Shown here piece after piece: positions 34,115 to 44,884 of a stretch of 64,000 nt of DNA. Made by a program: the position numbers and the translations under genes. The DNA lies in NCBI RefSeq assembly GCF_032452875.1, contig NC_083876.1:2418001-2482000 (forward strand), read 5' to 3'. Under the pieces are notes generated by a model. The model worked only from the letters and a program-made list of their open reading frames with translations, searched no databases and was not told the DNA's origin. The DNA is from Bos javanicus (Eukaryota; Chordata; Mammalia; Artiodactyla; Bovidae). Within the stretch, counting starts at the first letter, position 1; the number at the start of each line of letters is the position of its first letter.

Positions 34115-34200
34115 AAATTTGCTGTAAAGATTAAATGAAATGATGAATGCAATGTGTATATAAACCTGACAGCAACAATGCCCAGTCTCCCACAGTGGTT
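34115..34200 (+). mobile_element. Possible MIR fragment
   Basis: gtaaagattaaatgaaatga and tgcaatgtgtatataaacct resemble the MIR 3' region ('gaggattaaatgag... agcgcttag'). Weak match. Confidence 0.3.
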
Positions 34201-34384
34201 ACTAGGTGCTGTCACAGATTTGTAAAAAAGCATGTTTTACCCTGTTTATGCCTAAATAAATTATGCCTCTCAGTAATGAGCATTGCTTCAATTTCTAGTG
34301 ATACTTTTCATTTGTCAAATCACATCTCCTTTGTGACAACTGCCAAATATATTATCCAGTGTAATACTTCCAACAAAACTTTAA

Positions 34385-34505
34385 AATAACAGAAGAGCTA
34401 TTATTACTCTCTATTCATAGATGAGAGTTGGATGTACAAAGTGACCTATACAAAGTCAGATGGTTAGCAAACCTGAGCTCTGACAGCCAGACTTCTTCCT
34501 CCCAC
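34385..34505 (-). mobile_element. MIR-like SINE fragment
   Basis: Reads as MIR on the reverse strand: attcatagatgagagttgga, aaagtgacctatacaaagtc and gcaaacctgagctctgacag follow the order of the MIR core. Confidence 0.5.
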
Positions 34506-34661
34506 TTTCCCTCTTTTTATTTTCTTTTTTGGAGGTTTCAAATTCATTATAAGATCATTCAAAATTTTGTGAAATAATATTCAAGTTAGGCACAATCAAA
34601 TCTCAATAAATAGCTTCATTGCATTTATTTTACTTGAAATAGCTTTACCCTTAAAGGGAAA

Positions 34662-34872
34662 GTGAAAGTGAAGTCGTTCAGTCGTGTCTGACTCTTTGCA
34701 GCCCCATGGACAGTAGTAGTCTACCAGGTCCCTGCGTCCACAGGATTTTCCTGGCTAGAGTACTGGAGTGGGTTGCCATTTTCTTCTGCAGGGGATCTTC
34801 CTAGCCTGGGAATTGAACCCAGGTCTCCTGCTTTGCAGGCAGATTCTTTACCAGCTGAACTTCTAGGAAAGC
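34662..34872 (-). mobile_element. Bov-tA SINE
   Basis: Antisense full-length Bov-tA: gtgaaagtgaagtcgttcag, gtcgtgtctgactctttgca, gagtactggagtgggttgcc, and the tRNA-like head gaattgaacccaggtctcct, ttgcaggcagattctttacc. Confidence 0.94.
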
Positions 34873-35714
34873 TTCCTTAGAGAGAGAACCAAGAATTCTG
34901 TGGGATAACATATGTTGGATTCCTTCTAAGCATGAGCAGCATTTCGGTTCTTAAATGCTGATTTAGAATACCAAAGTTATAAATAGAAAATAATGTCATT
35001 GTTTTGAAATAGGAAAAAAGAGTATTCAGTAAATAAACTCATTAGCTTAAAATGTTTTAGTAGATGCCAATCTGAACACTAACCATTCTAAATGCTCACT
35101 TTACTATAAATATTGATACCCAGTGACTAAATATTGTTCAGCAACATTTATCTATGTTTGAATTAGTTTTACATAGGTATGCCAGCTTTTTAGGTTATAA
35201 TTTTATAAATACAATTCTAAAAACATATACAATTTAAAAGAATATCTTCTTAAAAAAACTAGTTCACTTACTTTTTTTTCATAGCCATTAATTATATACA
35301 AAATAAAATTCCAACCAAAACTAGCAGGTGAAAAAAAAATGATAAGACTATGCATAAAAATATTACTTATTTTTAATGTTTTAAAAAATTGAGGGAATAG
35401 GAAAAGGAAGAAATAAAAATATAAATTACTTAATAAAGTCATTTGATGTTTACTTTATTGCTATATTCATTCACTTATTTTTCCATCCATTTAGTTATAG
35501 AATCAATGGTACCATAAACAAAGCTATGTTAAATATGAATCCTAACCTGGTCACTACTATTGTCTTAACCACTGTAATCATCTAAATAGGAAAACATTTA
35601 GCTCACACAAACTGGAAATATTGGTTTCAAATAAAATATTTATTTTATTAGTAAACATTGAAATTAGAAAACTGGATAAACATTACTCTGGTGAATAACA
35701 TGAAAATATTAAGA
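34873..35714. other. AT-rich spacer, nothing recognised
   Basis: About 840 bp of strongly AT-rich sequence with no recognised feature. Confidence 0.35.
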
Positions 35715-36170
35715 TGTAAAAACACACCAGTGAGACAGTCTGGAACCTAAGACCCTTTGCTACAATGCTTATACGTGGACAAACATCTCCTCAAGCAACA
35801 AAATATAAAGACATTATAAGCAACTAAACTGCACACATATGCAGTTGGAACAATTATGAACAAGAAGGTATAAAAAGACCAAAGCCAACTGCCACTTCTG
35901 AGGTATCTGGAGCAAAAGTAAGGTGCTGCACCTGAACCTTACACACAGCACCACCAAGAGGGTGAACGAACCACCTAAGCAGCCCCTCTGACCTGACACA
36001 CTGATCTGCCTCCAGCCTCACTCCATTTAAGTGACCAACTTGCCTCACTTCAGAGAGCAAGAAGGTCACCTGTTACTTGTTTTTACTGCAGCAGGAGTCC
36101 CAGTAAAGCCTTGCCTGGCCTCTTATCAATTTCTATTGATTAAAGAGTCTAAGGATCCAAGTTGGCAACA
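35715..36170 (+). mobile_element. Probable solo LTR of an endogenous retrovirus
   Basis: A 456-bp island, much less AT-rich than its surroundings, starting TG (35715) and ending CA (36170). It has a TATA box (TATAAAAAG, 35869-35877) and a downstream polyadenylation-like AGTAAA (36102-36107) followed by gccttgcctgg, the arrangement of U3-R-U5 in an ERV1-type LTR. The R/U5 words (gcaggagtcccagtaaagcc; tcttatcaatttctattgat) resemble bovine ERV LTRs that I recall, but I cannot name the family. No gag, pol or env sequence adjoins it, so it would be a solo LTR. Flanks show similar tgaaaatatt (35701-35710) and tgagaatatt (36171-36180), not a standard 4-6 bp duplication. It could drive transcription rightward if still active, which I cannot judge. 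Confidence 0.62.
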
Positions 36171-37095
36171 TGAGAATATTGATATGAGTGGAATGAGTAG
36201 ATGGAATTGGCCTAAAAAGTTACAGTAGGACAAGATTGAGAAAAACAGCAACAGCAATGGTGAAACTTTTTTTTAGCTTCCTATCCTGGAAGATATTCTG
36301 CTTTTATTGTTGTTTTTATGTACTTTTATAACACAATCAGATTGTTACATAGTAGAAAATGGACTAAATTAGGGAAAGGTTGAGAGCATGAAAATCATTT
36401 AGGAAACTATTACTAATAAGAGATGACAAGAGCCTAAACAAAGTCATTAATAAGGTATGCTAAATTTCAAATAGATTTCTGATGAAGGCTTGAAAAGACT
36501 TGCTTAAAGCTGATGAGGCAGAGTGGGTAATGGGGGAGATTCTGTGGATTTTAAGTTCAGTGTTGAAGAGAAAATAGTGCCATCAGGTAAGATAAGGAAG
36601 GGCAGTGATTGTGAGGGAGAGGTGGACAGGGTACTGATGCTTAATACACAGTAACTTAAATTGACTGCATGATTTAAGATGCTGTCCTATGTGCAATCAG
36701 AAATTCCAATAATGGGACTCCATGGAAAAATAAAACCTTGTGATAAAAATTCAAAGGCTATTTTAATGCTATTACCAGGAATAATTTAACATTAATCAAG
36801 TTTTGCATTAACCTATATTTTTACTAAATTACTAAGTTAATTTATTAAAAATACAAAATTTGCCACTTTGCATCATTTGATACATTCTTCAATATTTTGT
36901 TAAATCTTTGAATGAAAAAGAATAAGTAGGATAGAGCCCTACTAGACATAACAAGCCCTTGATTGAGAGGAAATTAATCTTTTTTAAATTCTAGTTTTAT
37001 TTAGAATGAAGAGCATATTACTAAGTATATATTTTATGAAAATGCAAGAATTTATATTTTATTATTAACAGGAAAGGATCTTTTCTAACCAGTCC
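36171..37095. other. Unassigned sequence
   Basis: About 900 bp without recognised repeat, frame or RNA gene. Confidence 0.35.
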
Positions 37096-37105
37096 ATCCA
37101 GCCTT

Positions 37106-37300
37106 GTGCATACATGCATGTGTTCTAAGTCACTTCAGTCATATCCAGCTCATAGATCACCAGGCTCTACTGTCCATGAGATTCTCACTGGAGTGGGCTG
37201 CCATGTCCTCCTCCAGGGTACCTTCCTGACTCAGGGATCAGATCTGTGTCTCCAGGATTGTTAGGCAGATTCTTTACACGTGAGCCACCTGGGAAGCCCT
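37106..37300 (-). mobile_element. Bov-tA SINE with target duplication
   Basis: Antisense Bov-tA, somewhat diverged (gttctaagtcacttcagtca; gagattctcactggagtggg; head aggcagattctttacacgtg, agccacctgggaagccct). Flanks atccagcctt (37096-37105) and atccagcttt (37301-37310) form a 10-bp target duplication with one difference. Confidence 0.93.
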
Positions 37301-37310
37301 ATCCAGCTTT

Positions 37311-37689
37311 ACTATGTGTGTATATATGATATGCACTTTATAATTTTGGAAGCATACTATTTTTATCTGTTTATGGATAAATCTATACACAATTTATCTA
37401 TACTGGAAGAATATTGTATATTTTTAAGCAATACACATTTTATGTAAATGAACTATTTGGCTATTTCCTTGTTATAATCCAATTTAAATTATCTGTTTCC
37501 AATATTCTATGACTTCATCTCCTGCTCTTTGTAAGAAGACAACTGATCAATGGTGGTTTTCATAGTTGTTGAATTGAAGGTGTTCCCTAAGTAGGTCAGC
37601 AGCTCTGAAAAATAATACCATGTTTGTTCAAGATTCAGAGCTTCCTTATCACAGAGCAAGAAACAGAAGTGCCAGCCAAGCAGAAGCAG
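37311..37689. other. Unassigned sequence with a small reverse-strand frame
   Basis: 37311-37500 is AT-rich. At 37507-37716 the reverse strand has a 69-codon frame (starts MNLSDLVRLLLLLGWHFCFLL, contains EQTWYYFSELLTYLGN). It has no homologue I recognise, no supporting upstream signal and its first codons overlap the BovB stub at 37707. It may be chance, an old LTR or a pseudogene exon. I make no functional claim. Confidence 0.3.
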
Positions 37690-37706
37690 AAGACGCACTA
37701 GGTCAG

Positions 37707-37811
37707 ATAAGTTCAACTCAGTTCAGTCGCTCAGTCGTGTCTGACTTTTTGTGACCCCAAGGACTGCAGCACGCCACACGTCACCAACTCCTAGAGTTTA
37801 CTCAAACTCAT
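37707..37811 (-). mobile_element. 105-bp BovB 3' stub with 17-bp target duplication
   Basis: Antisense BovB 3' end only (caactcagttcagtcgctca, gtcgtgtctgactttttgtg, cgtcaccaactcctagagtt). Flanked by aagacgcactaggtcag (37690-37706) and aagatgcactgggtcag (37812-37828), 15 of 17 identical. Confidence 0.92.
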
Positions 37812-37828
37812 AAGATGCACTGGGTCAG

Positions 37829-38148
37829 TCCTCCCATATATTCACTCAGAACCTGAAGCAACTATGATGAAATGCATGATGTGACACATGATGTGTTTGG
37901 AAACAAACCTAAGTTTATATCATAAATCTGGGATTAGAACCAGAGCCAATCATGTGCCTCCCAGGCAGTAAGAGCAGTTGCCCATGCCCTTTGGCTATTG
38001 TGATTATAACATGGAAACCATAAGAATGGAGCAGTTATCACTGAGACAAATGATCAATTTGTAGTCATTTTTCTTGAACTACAATGAGTATAAAAAATTA
38101 ATCTTGAAAATGACTTTAGTAACATTTGAATAAGGTGGAATAAAATAC
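37829..38148. other. Unassigned sequence ending in poly(A)
   Basis: The sequence leads to gtggaataaaatac directly before a 22-A run (38149-38170). An AATAAA just ahead of poly(A) would fit a retrocopied 3' end, but I could not identify a source or a target duplication. Confidence 0.3.
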
Positions 38149-38170
38149 AAAAAAAAAAAAAAAAAAAAAA
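38149..38170. repeat. Poly(A) run
   Basis: About 22 uninterrupted A following aataaaatac; see the preceding interval. Confidence 0.9.
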
Positions 38171-39520
38171 GGACAGCTAAAGTTACCATCCTGTGAGTTT
38201 ACTTGTTGATTCAGGAATATGGCTAATGCTATAAACATGAGGAACATGAACACCTATATGACTCATACTTAAGCAAAAGTGCTTTTATTTAAATATATAA
38301 ATTTAACATTTAAACATTTTTGTATTTTGTATTTCATTTTTTGCTTTGATGGTGCATATGTGTATGTAAAAACAGAAATAAGTATAACTTATAGCCCTTG
38401 TTTGTTTTCCAAAAATAGATCCTGTGGACAAATCAATGTAAAATCTGCTTTTGAATATAATTTTCTACATATTCAGATATATTTATCGTTACAGCATGTG
38501 CATATGCATTTATATATAATGCTTGTATTATGTTCAAATCATTTTCAAATAACTCTTGAAAAATACATATACAACTTTTTATATATAGCTTGAGAATCAA
38601 TAAAAACTCTAATGTATTTAAGTATTTTTCTTCCAAGTACCATTTGAATAGGAAGTGGGTACTTAGAATACAAAACAAGATGCAAAGTGTTACTTAAAGA
38701 ACTAAAGAACTGTGATATGGAGCTTAAGCCAGTTTATCAATATTTTGAGAGTAATTCCTAAATGTGCAATATGTCAGATATTTTTTAAGGAGAAATATTT
38801 TAAACTTCAAATTTAATAAACATCAGATTTTAAGCCTCAGAATGAAATTGACAGAGAAACCAAAAGCCAAAGCATTTTTCTACACTTAGTAAATGTACTA
38901 TAAGCAAGTAGGAAATGAATAAAACTACAGTTTATTATTGGGACTAACATGATAATAAATTCTATATCTGTTACCATATGTATACAAATTTCCAATCATA
39001 CACTCTTAGTTCTAGAATGCATGCATAAAATGCAATTAATTATGAACAGCAGCACAATTTCAGCTAGTCAATATAAAAATTATATGAAAATAAACCTATT
39101 TAAGAAGAAATCTAGCATGTATTTAGAGATATCATATTTAAAGATGTATGATTTCATTAAAATTTAAGATTTTGGAGTATGTCCTTTTTTAAACTCTACG
39201 AGGTACCTATATTTTCCCTTTTTTTATTTTTGAAGGAGGTATGAGATTATAAAAATAAATAAGAGAAATAGAGATTAAGAAGAGAGAAAAATGGAGAAGG
39301 AAGGAGAGGCAAATGTCTTCTTAGAGATGTTGAAATGGGAATCTGAGTTCTTGTTTGCAGAGCCAATGGATGAACTTCGCAAATACTCACACACACAAGG
39401 ATGCTCCAGTTTCATTAAGAAGCTTAATATTGGCTGTTCCCTTTAGCCCATGCATGATTATGTGAGATAATGCTATTGTAACTGGCATTCTATAAGTAAA
39501 AAGAGTGGTAGGGTTTTGAA
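38171..39520. other. Long AT-rich interval, nothing recognised
   Basis: About 1.35 kb, very AT-rich, with a purine-rich patch at 39,230-39,310 and a (CAA)n run at 39,523-39,540. No gene or repeat family recognised. One of the longer stretches without young transposons. Confidence 0.35.
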
Positions 39521-39539
39521 ATTAAACAACAACAACAAC

Positions 39540-41080
39540 AAAAAACAGGTGGTAGTATGTGACCATCAGAGAAAGATGCACAATTCTAATGATCACCAAG
39601 GTTAGAGAGAGAGTCGGGGTCCCAGATTATCAGAGAAACTATGGAGACAATAGAAAATACTATCTCTTGGGGCAAAATATTTTGAATGAATCAAGAACAA
39701 GGCTGAGGGCAGCCCTGTGGCCAAAAATGATGAGCCATTACCAAGTCGTCAGAACTCAAATTCAGTGATTGAAAGACAGGCTGTGTGCCCAGGAGAGAAC
39801 AATCTACAACATGACTGCAATATATTGACTGTTGACTCTGTAACTACATTTATGAGAAAGAATGACAAATATTTTAGGAATGTTGGACTCAATTTCAATT
39901 TGTCACTGACCTCTAGGTTTCTGAAACCGTGTTGCCCTGATAGTGGATTGGGAGATACAAGGGCAAATTAACAAAGATGCCCGTCTCAGGTAGTCACAAT
40001 GGTCCTCTGGTTCCAACTATCATTTCCCAAGTCCCTGAATATTTGTTTGAAATAGGGTTGAAATTTTAGTTGGTAGAACTCTAATATCACTTCTTTGCTT
40101 AGGTATTAGAAGTGTAGAGAATGAAAACTGCAAGCCTTTCAACCTTTCTCTTCATTTAAACTCCCATTCTCTAGCCAGTACTGTAAATTAAAAGCAACAC
40201 AGGACTTTTGGGAAAAGTAGAGATGGTACCAGCCCTGAGAACAAAAGGAGCGTCCACTATCATTCTCCACTTTATTTACCACATTGATCCTTACAAAAAA
40301 CAAACTTCACCTTGAAGATAGCAGAGTTAAACCAAGTAGTAGCTTAATTGCTGCTGGTCATCAGATGGGGTACATTTCATCCAGCAGATTTATACTGGCT
40401 CAAATACACAATACATGGCCAAGACCATGGAAAATTTCTATTCCTATTGGGTAGGCAGGTCAGAAACTGTGTGTATTCATTTGGAACAGAAAACAGTATA
40501 CATTTAAAGTCTTGTCTCAAGGCTAAGCTATCTTATACACTCTCCATAATAATATAATCTGAAGGAGGGCAGACTGTCTGGGCTTTCTGCAGACTGTCAT
40601 TTTGATCCACTATCTGATGGTGTTATTTATTATTATTATATTTATCAAGTTGGATGAATAATAATGGCAAATATGATGAAGACCTTGAGAAGATACATGT
40701 GCTCTGGGTGGTGAGAGAATAGCCCTATGAAGATGAGGGTCCTGTCACTTAAAGGAGGTTCCTGAGTTTCCTAGAGATCCAGTGATCTGGAGCATGCCCA
40801 AACATGCCGTCCAACTTAAAGACAGATTACTGCCTCTTTACCTCATGCAATGAAGATAAACTATTCCATCTTATAGCATGTACCACTAAAAAGGGAAGTG
40901 CAACACTTGGTTGGCCTCTGGATCTAATAGAAAAAATATTGCTCTGATCTATTTACCTAGGGATATAGATGCTGGAGGCTTTCAATGAATCCCAGAGCAG
41001 AACACTTGACAATATGTTCAGGCTGAGTACAAGAAGATTTGCCTGTTGCACCATGAGACTTAACAGACTCTGTTAGTTGA
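39540..41080 (+). mobile_element. Possible ancient ERVL/MaLR-type internal remnant
   Basis: A block less AT-rich than its surroundings. Its right part (40,780-41,070: gacagattactgcctcttta, atattgctctgatctattta, gaatcccagagcagaacac, aatatgttcaggctgagtac) resembles, in order, an old ERVL/MaLR internal region as I remember it. The left part is a weaker guess. No gene-length frame survives (longest 84 codons). Single-copy DNA is the alternative. Confidence 0.35.
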
Positions 41081-41083
41081 GAG

Positions 41084-41292
41084 TGGTGATTTAGTTGTTA
41101 AGTTGTGTCTGACACTTGTGAGCCCATAAACTGAAGCCTGCCAGGCTTCTCTGTCCATGGGATATACCAGGTATGGTACTGAAGTAGGTTGTCATTTCCT
41201 TCTTCTGGGGATCTTCCTGACCCAGGGACTGAACCCGGGTCTTCTGCATTGTAGAGAGATTCTTTACCAGCTGAGCCACCAGGGAAGTCAGG
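41084..41292 (-). mobile_element. Bov-tA SINE
   Basis: Antisense full-length Bov-tA: gatttagttgttaagttgtg, tctctgtccatgggatatac, and the head gactgaacccgggtcttctg, ttctttaccagctgagccac, cagggaagtc. Confidence 0.93.
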
Positions 41293-41631
41293 TAGGGTTA
41301 GAAGTGTTAGTGGTATTAATGTTGACAAAATATATCTTATAAAGTTTATGGAAAGCTCTAGTAGGTGAATTATAACACAGACTTTAGTTTGGAGCAAGAC
41401 CAGAGAGATTCTAATTGATATTATAGAGAATATAAAATGAATGGGGAAGGGTAAGAGGAAGTATATTAGTTATGGTCTGTGGACCAGATGCAGAAGTAGG
41501 TTTATAAATTCATCTTAAGAAGTTTTCTTTTATAATTTATCCCAGGGAAATAAAGTTAACCAGACTCCTAAAGAAGTATCTTACAGAAATAATAAGAAGC
41601 AAATATATCTGAGGGTGAAAGGTATGGGTTC
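41293..41631. other. AT-rich spacer, nothing recognised
   Basis: No feature recognised. Confidence 0.35.
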
Positions 41632-41661
41632 CATCTCTATCTATCTATCTATCATCTATCT
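41632..41661. repeat. (TATC)n microsatellite
   Basis: ctctatctatctatctatct followed by one broken unit and atctatcttta. Confidence 0.88.
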
Positions 41662-41662
41662 T

Positions 41663-41800
41663 TATAGGGAGGTACAGTTGATACATACAAAAAGTTGTAC
41701 ACCTTTGATAAGTATGTTTTAACAAGTTTGTACATATGCATACACCTGTGATACCATCAGCATTATCAAAGTAGAAATATCCATCCCCCCCTAAATTTTA
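41663..41800 (-). mobile_element. Old L1 3'-UTR fragment
   Basis: Antisense L1M-type: ggaggtacagttgatacata, aaaagttgtacacctttgat, gtacatatgcatacacctgt, gataccatcagcattatcaa. Confidence 0.6.
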
Positions 41801-42389
41801 TTGAGTTCTTTTGACTGTGTTTTATGATAAAAACACTTAAAATAAGATTCAATCCTTTGACACATTTTAAAGTACAAAATAAATATATAATTAACTGCAT
41901 GTACCAGGGAAATTTTTCCAACCTGGGACTGCAGTCCTTATTTCCCCAGCTCCTGCTAATATGAGTGGCTGACTTTTATTTGAATTCCTGACAGTTTTTT
42001 GGGAAATGCATGCCTGATGTTTTTTTTTTTTTTTTGATGCAGGGACAAAAATGGTAAGCCCCTATACCTCAAATTGTGACAACTGCACTGGGCCATCTCT
42101 GCTCTAGAATGTTCAGTGGGATTGCGGAGCCTCCATATCTTTGCATGGCAATTCATCCCCTGCTTATGCCAAATCTGCATATTTTATTTTCCTTCAGCTA
42201 TTTTGTTTTTCAAAAATCTTAATGCGATATACATAATGCACATATAACTAGTACAAAAGTTATGAACAAGAACACTGCACATATATCAACAGCAACTCCA
42301 CAATAAACCTCCAGCATGGTAATTTCCATTTCAGAATTTGATCCTGAGGAATCGAACCTGTGATACATTCAACAGGAGTGAATCCCAAA
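41801..42389. other. Unassigned sequence
   Basis: Contains a 16-T run near 42,020 and a moderately complex segment (42,050-42,180) I cannot assign. No frame of interest. Confidence 0.35.
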
Positions 42390-42560
42390 TGCTTCCATTT
42401 TACTTGTAGAAAGACATACATGCAAAAGCACAAAGATATGAGTTCAAAGTTCTCTGCTTCATTGTCAATAGTGGCAAAAAAAAAAAAACTTAAAGAACAT
42501 AAATAACATTAAGAGGGCACTGGTTACTGGATCTTAAATAAAAAATTTAAAAAAATGATA
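42390..42560 (+). mobile_element. Old L1 ORF2-end fragment
   Basis: agacatacatgcaaaagcac, aaagttctctgcttcattgt, caatagtggcaaaaaa and gagggcactggttactggat follow the L1 order 'cattgtttgtaatagcaaaa... gggactggttaaat'. Diverged. Confidence 0.5.
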
Positions 42561-42594
42561 CAGCTTGCATGTAACTTTGAAAATTATTCATTTT

Positions 42595-42806
42595 TATTTT
42601 TTTATTATTATTTTTTTCTTTTTTCTTTTAATTAATTTTATTTTATTTTTAAACTTTACATAATTGTATTAGTTTTGCCAAATATCAAAATGAATCCACC
42701 ACAGGTATACATGTGTTCCCCATCCTGAACCCTCCTCCCTCCTCCCTCCCCATACCATCCCTCTGGGTCGTCCCAGTGCACCAGCCCCAAGCATCCAGTA
42801 TTAAAT
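42595..42806 (-). mobile_element. Ruminant L1 3' end (type A)
   Basis: Antisense L1 tip: T/A-rich tail side, then acataattgtattagttttg, ccaccacaggtatacatgtg, ttccccatcctgaaccctcc, ggtcgtcccagtgcaccagc. It carries the type-A variants. Truncated at atccagtatt. Confidence 0.93.
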
Positions 42807-42825
42807 AGTATGCTATAATAACAGT

Positions 42826-44494
42826 TTAGTTCAGTTCAGTCACTCAGTCGTATATGACTCATTGGGAACCATGGACTGCAGCACACCAGGCCTCCCTGTC
42901 CATCAGCAACGCCCAAAGTATACTCAAACTTATGACCATTAAGTCGGTGATACTATCCAACCGTCTCATCCTCTCTTGTCTCCTTCTTCTCTTACCGTCA
43001 ATCTTAACCAGCATCATGGTCTTTTCAAATGAGTCAGTTCTTTGCATCAGGTGGCCAAAATATTGGAGTTTCAGCTTCAGCATCAGCCCTTCAAATGAAC
43101 ATTCAGGACTGATCTCCTTTAGGATGGACTGGTTGGATCTCATTGCAGTCCAAGGGACTCTCAAGAGTCTTCTCCAACACCATAGCTCAAAAGCATCAAT
43201 TCATCAGTGCTCAGCTTTCTTTATAGTCCAACTCTCACATCCATACATGACTACTGGAAAAACCATAGCCTTGATTAGATGGACCTTTGTTGGCAAAGTA
43301 ATGTTTTTGCTTTTTAATACACTGTCTAGGTTGGTCATAACTTTCCTTCCAAGGAGTAAGCATCTTTTTATTTCATGGCTGTGGTCACCATCTGCAATGA
43401 TTTTGGAGATCAAAAAGAAAAATAATCTCTGTCACCATTTCCACTGTTTCTCCTTTTATTTGTCATGAAATAATGGGTCCAGATGGCATGATCTTTGTTT
43501 TCTGAATGTTGAGCTTTAAGCCAACTTCTTCACTCTCCTCTTTCACTTTTATCAAGAGGCTCTTTAGTTCTTCTTCACTTTCTGCCATAAAGATGGTGTC
43601 ATCTGCATATCTGAGGTTATTGTTATTTCTCCCAGAAACCTTGATTCCAGCTTGTGTTTCATCCAGCCCAGCGTTTCTCATTATGTACTCTGAATATAAG
43701 TTAAATAAACAGGGTGACGGTATACAGCCCTGGTGTACTTCTTTTCCTATTTGGAATCAGTCTGTTGTTACATGTCCAGTTCTAACTGTTGCTTCCTGAC
43801 CTGCATACAGGTTTCTCAAGAGGCAGGTCAGGTGGTCTGGTATTCCCATCTCTTTCAGAATTTTCCACAATATATTGTGATCCACACAGTCAAAGGCTTT
43901 GGCATAGTCAATAAAGCAGAAGTAGATGTTTTTCTGGAACTCTCTTGATTTTTCAATGATCCAGAGGATGCTGGCAATTTGATCTCTGGTTCCTCTGCCT
44001 TCTCTAAGACCAGCTTGAGCATCTGGAAGTTCATGGTTCACGGATTGTTGAAGCCTGGTTTGGAGAATGTTGAGCATTAGTTTACTAGCATGTGAGATGA
44101 GTGCAATTGTGTGGTAGTTTGAGCATTCCTTGGCATTGCCTTTCTTTGGGATTGGAATGAAAACTGACCTTCTCCTATCCTGTGGCCACTTCTGGGTTTT
44201 CCCAATTTGCTAGCATATTGAGTGCAGCACTTTCACAGCATCATCTTTTAGGATTTGAAATAGCTCAACTGGAATTCCATCACCTCCACTAGCTTTGTTC
44301 ATAGTGATGCTTCCTAATGCTTACTTAACTTCACATTCCAGGATGTCTGGCTCTAGGTGAGTGATCAATCTGGGTCATGAAGATCTTTTTTTGTACAGTT
44401 TTCCCGTGTATTCTTGCCACTTCTTCTTATTATCTTCTCCTTCTGTTAGGTCCATACAATTTCTGTCCTTTATCAAGCCCATCTTTGCATGAAA
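42826..44494 (-). mobile_element. BovB, 5'-truncated
   Basis: Antisense BovB from an ACTGA-type tail (tagttcagttcagtcactca) through RT to the linker region (tttatcaagcccatctttgc, then divergence at 44,494). Small indels break the frame (for example aaaaagaaaaata near 43,415). Confidence 0.94.
43463..44077 (-). pseudogene. BovB RT palm remnant, two frames
   Basis: Upper part (44077-43757): KILQ-like start, FCFIDYAKAFDCVDHN (first catalytic Asp in FIDYAKAFD present), WKILKEMGIPDHLTCLLRNLYAGQEATVRTGHVTTD. The frame is then lost around 43,735-43,757. Lower part (43681-43463): NLRYADDTIFMAESEEELKSLLIKV with intact YADD, then KVGLKLNIQKTKIM-like. Both catalytic boxes are readable but separated by a frameshift. 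The C-terminal domain follows in other frames to 42,859. Confidence 0.85.
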
Positions 44495-44884
44495 CATATA
44501 AAGTGTTTAATTTTATAAACATATAAACTGTTTAATTTGATTTCATTACTGTCATAATGTTTGTATATATGTACTTCCATATATGTAAGAAAGTTTATAA
44601 GCTAACAAAAAGTAATAAGGCAAGTGGGATGAAACATGTACTCAGAGTATCTGATGTTTTGGATTCAAGTTCTTTATTATAATATTAATAGCATAAATTG
44701 AAACAGGTTTTTTCTCAGTCTCACGGCATAAAAACTGAGACAAGAAAAAATCTTTTTCAAGTAGAGACTGAGTTAGCTACTACCTGTTACACATTGCAAA
44801 ACATATCTGGAATATAGTGGGCACCTTGATTAAGACCAGTATTATTAAATATGAATATATCATTTTTTCACTTTTTCATTTAAA
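44495..44884. other. AT-rich spacer
   Basis: Contains an imperfect tandem duplication near 44,497-44,545 (acatataaa.tgtttaatttt twice). Nothing else recognised. Confidence 0.4.

Noticed and set aside
35814..36069. Small reverse-strand frames in the LTR-like block
   Set aside because: Overlapping frames in two phases, no similarity to retroviral proteins; a by-product of the less AT-rich composition.
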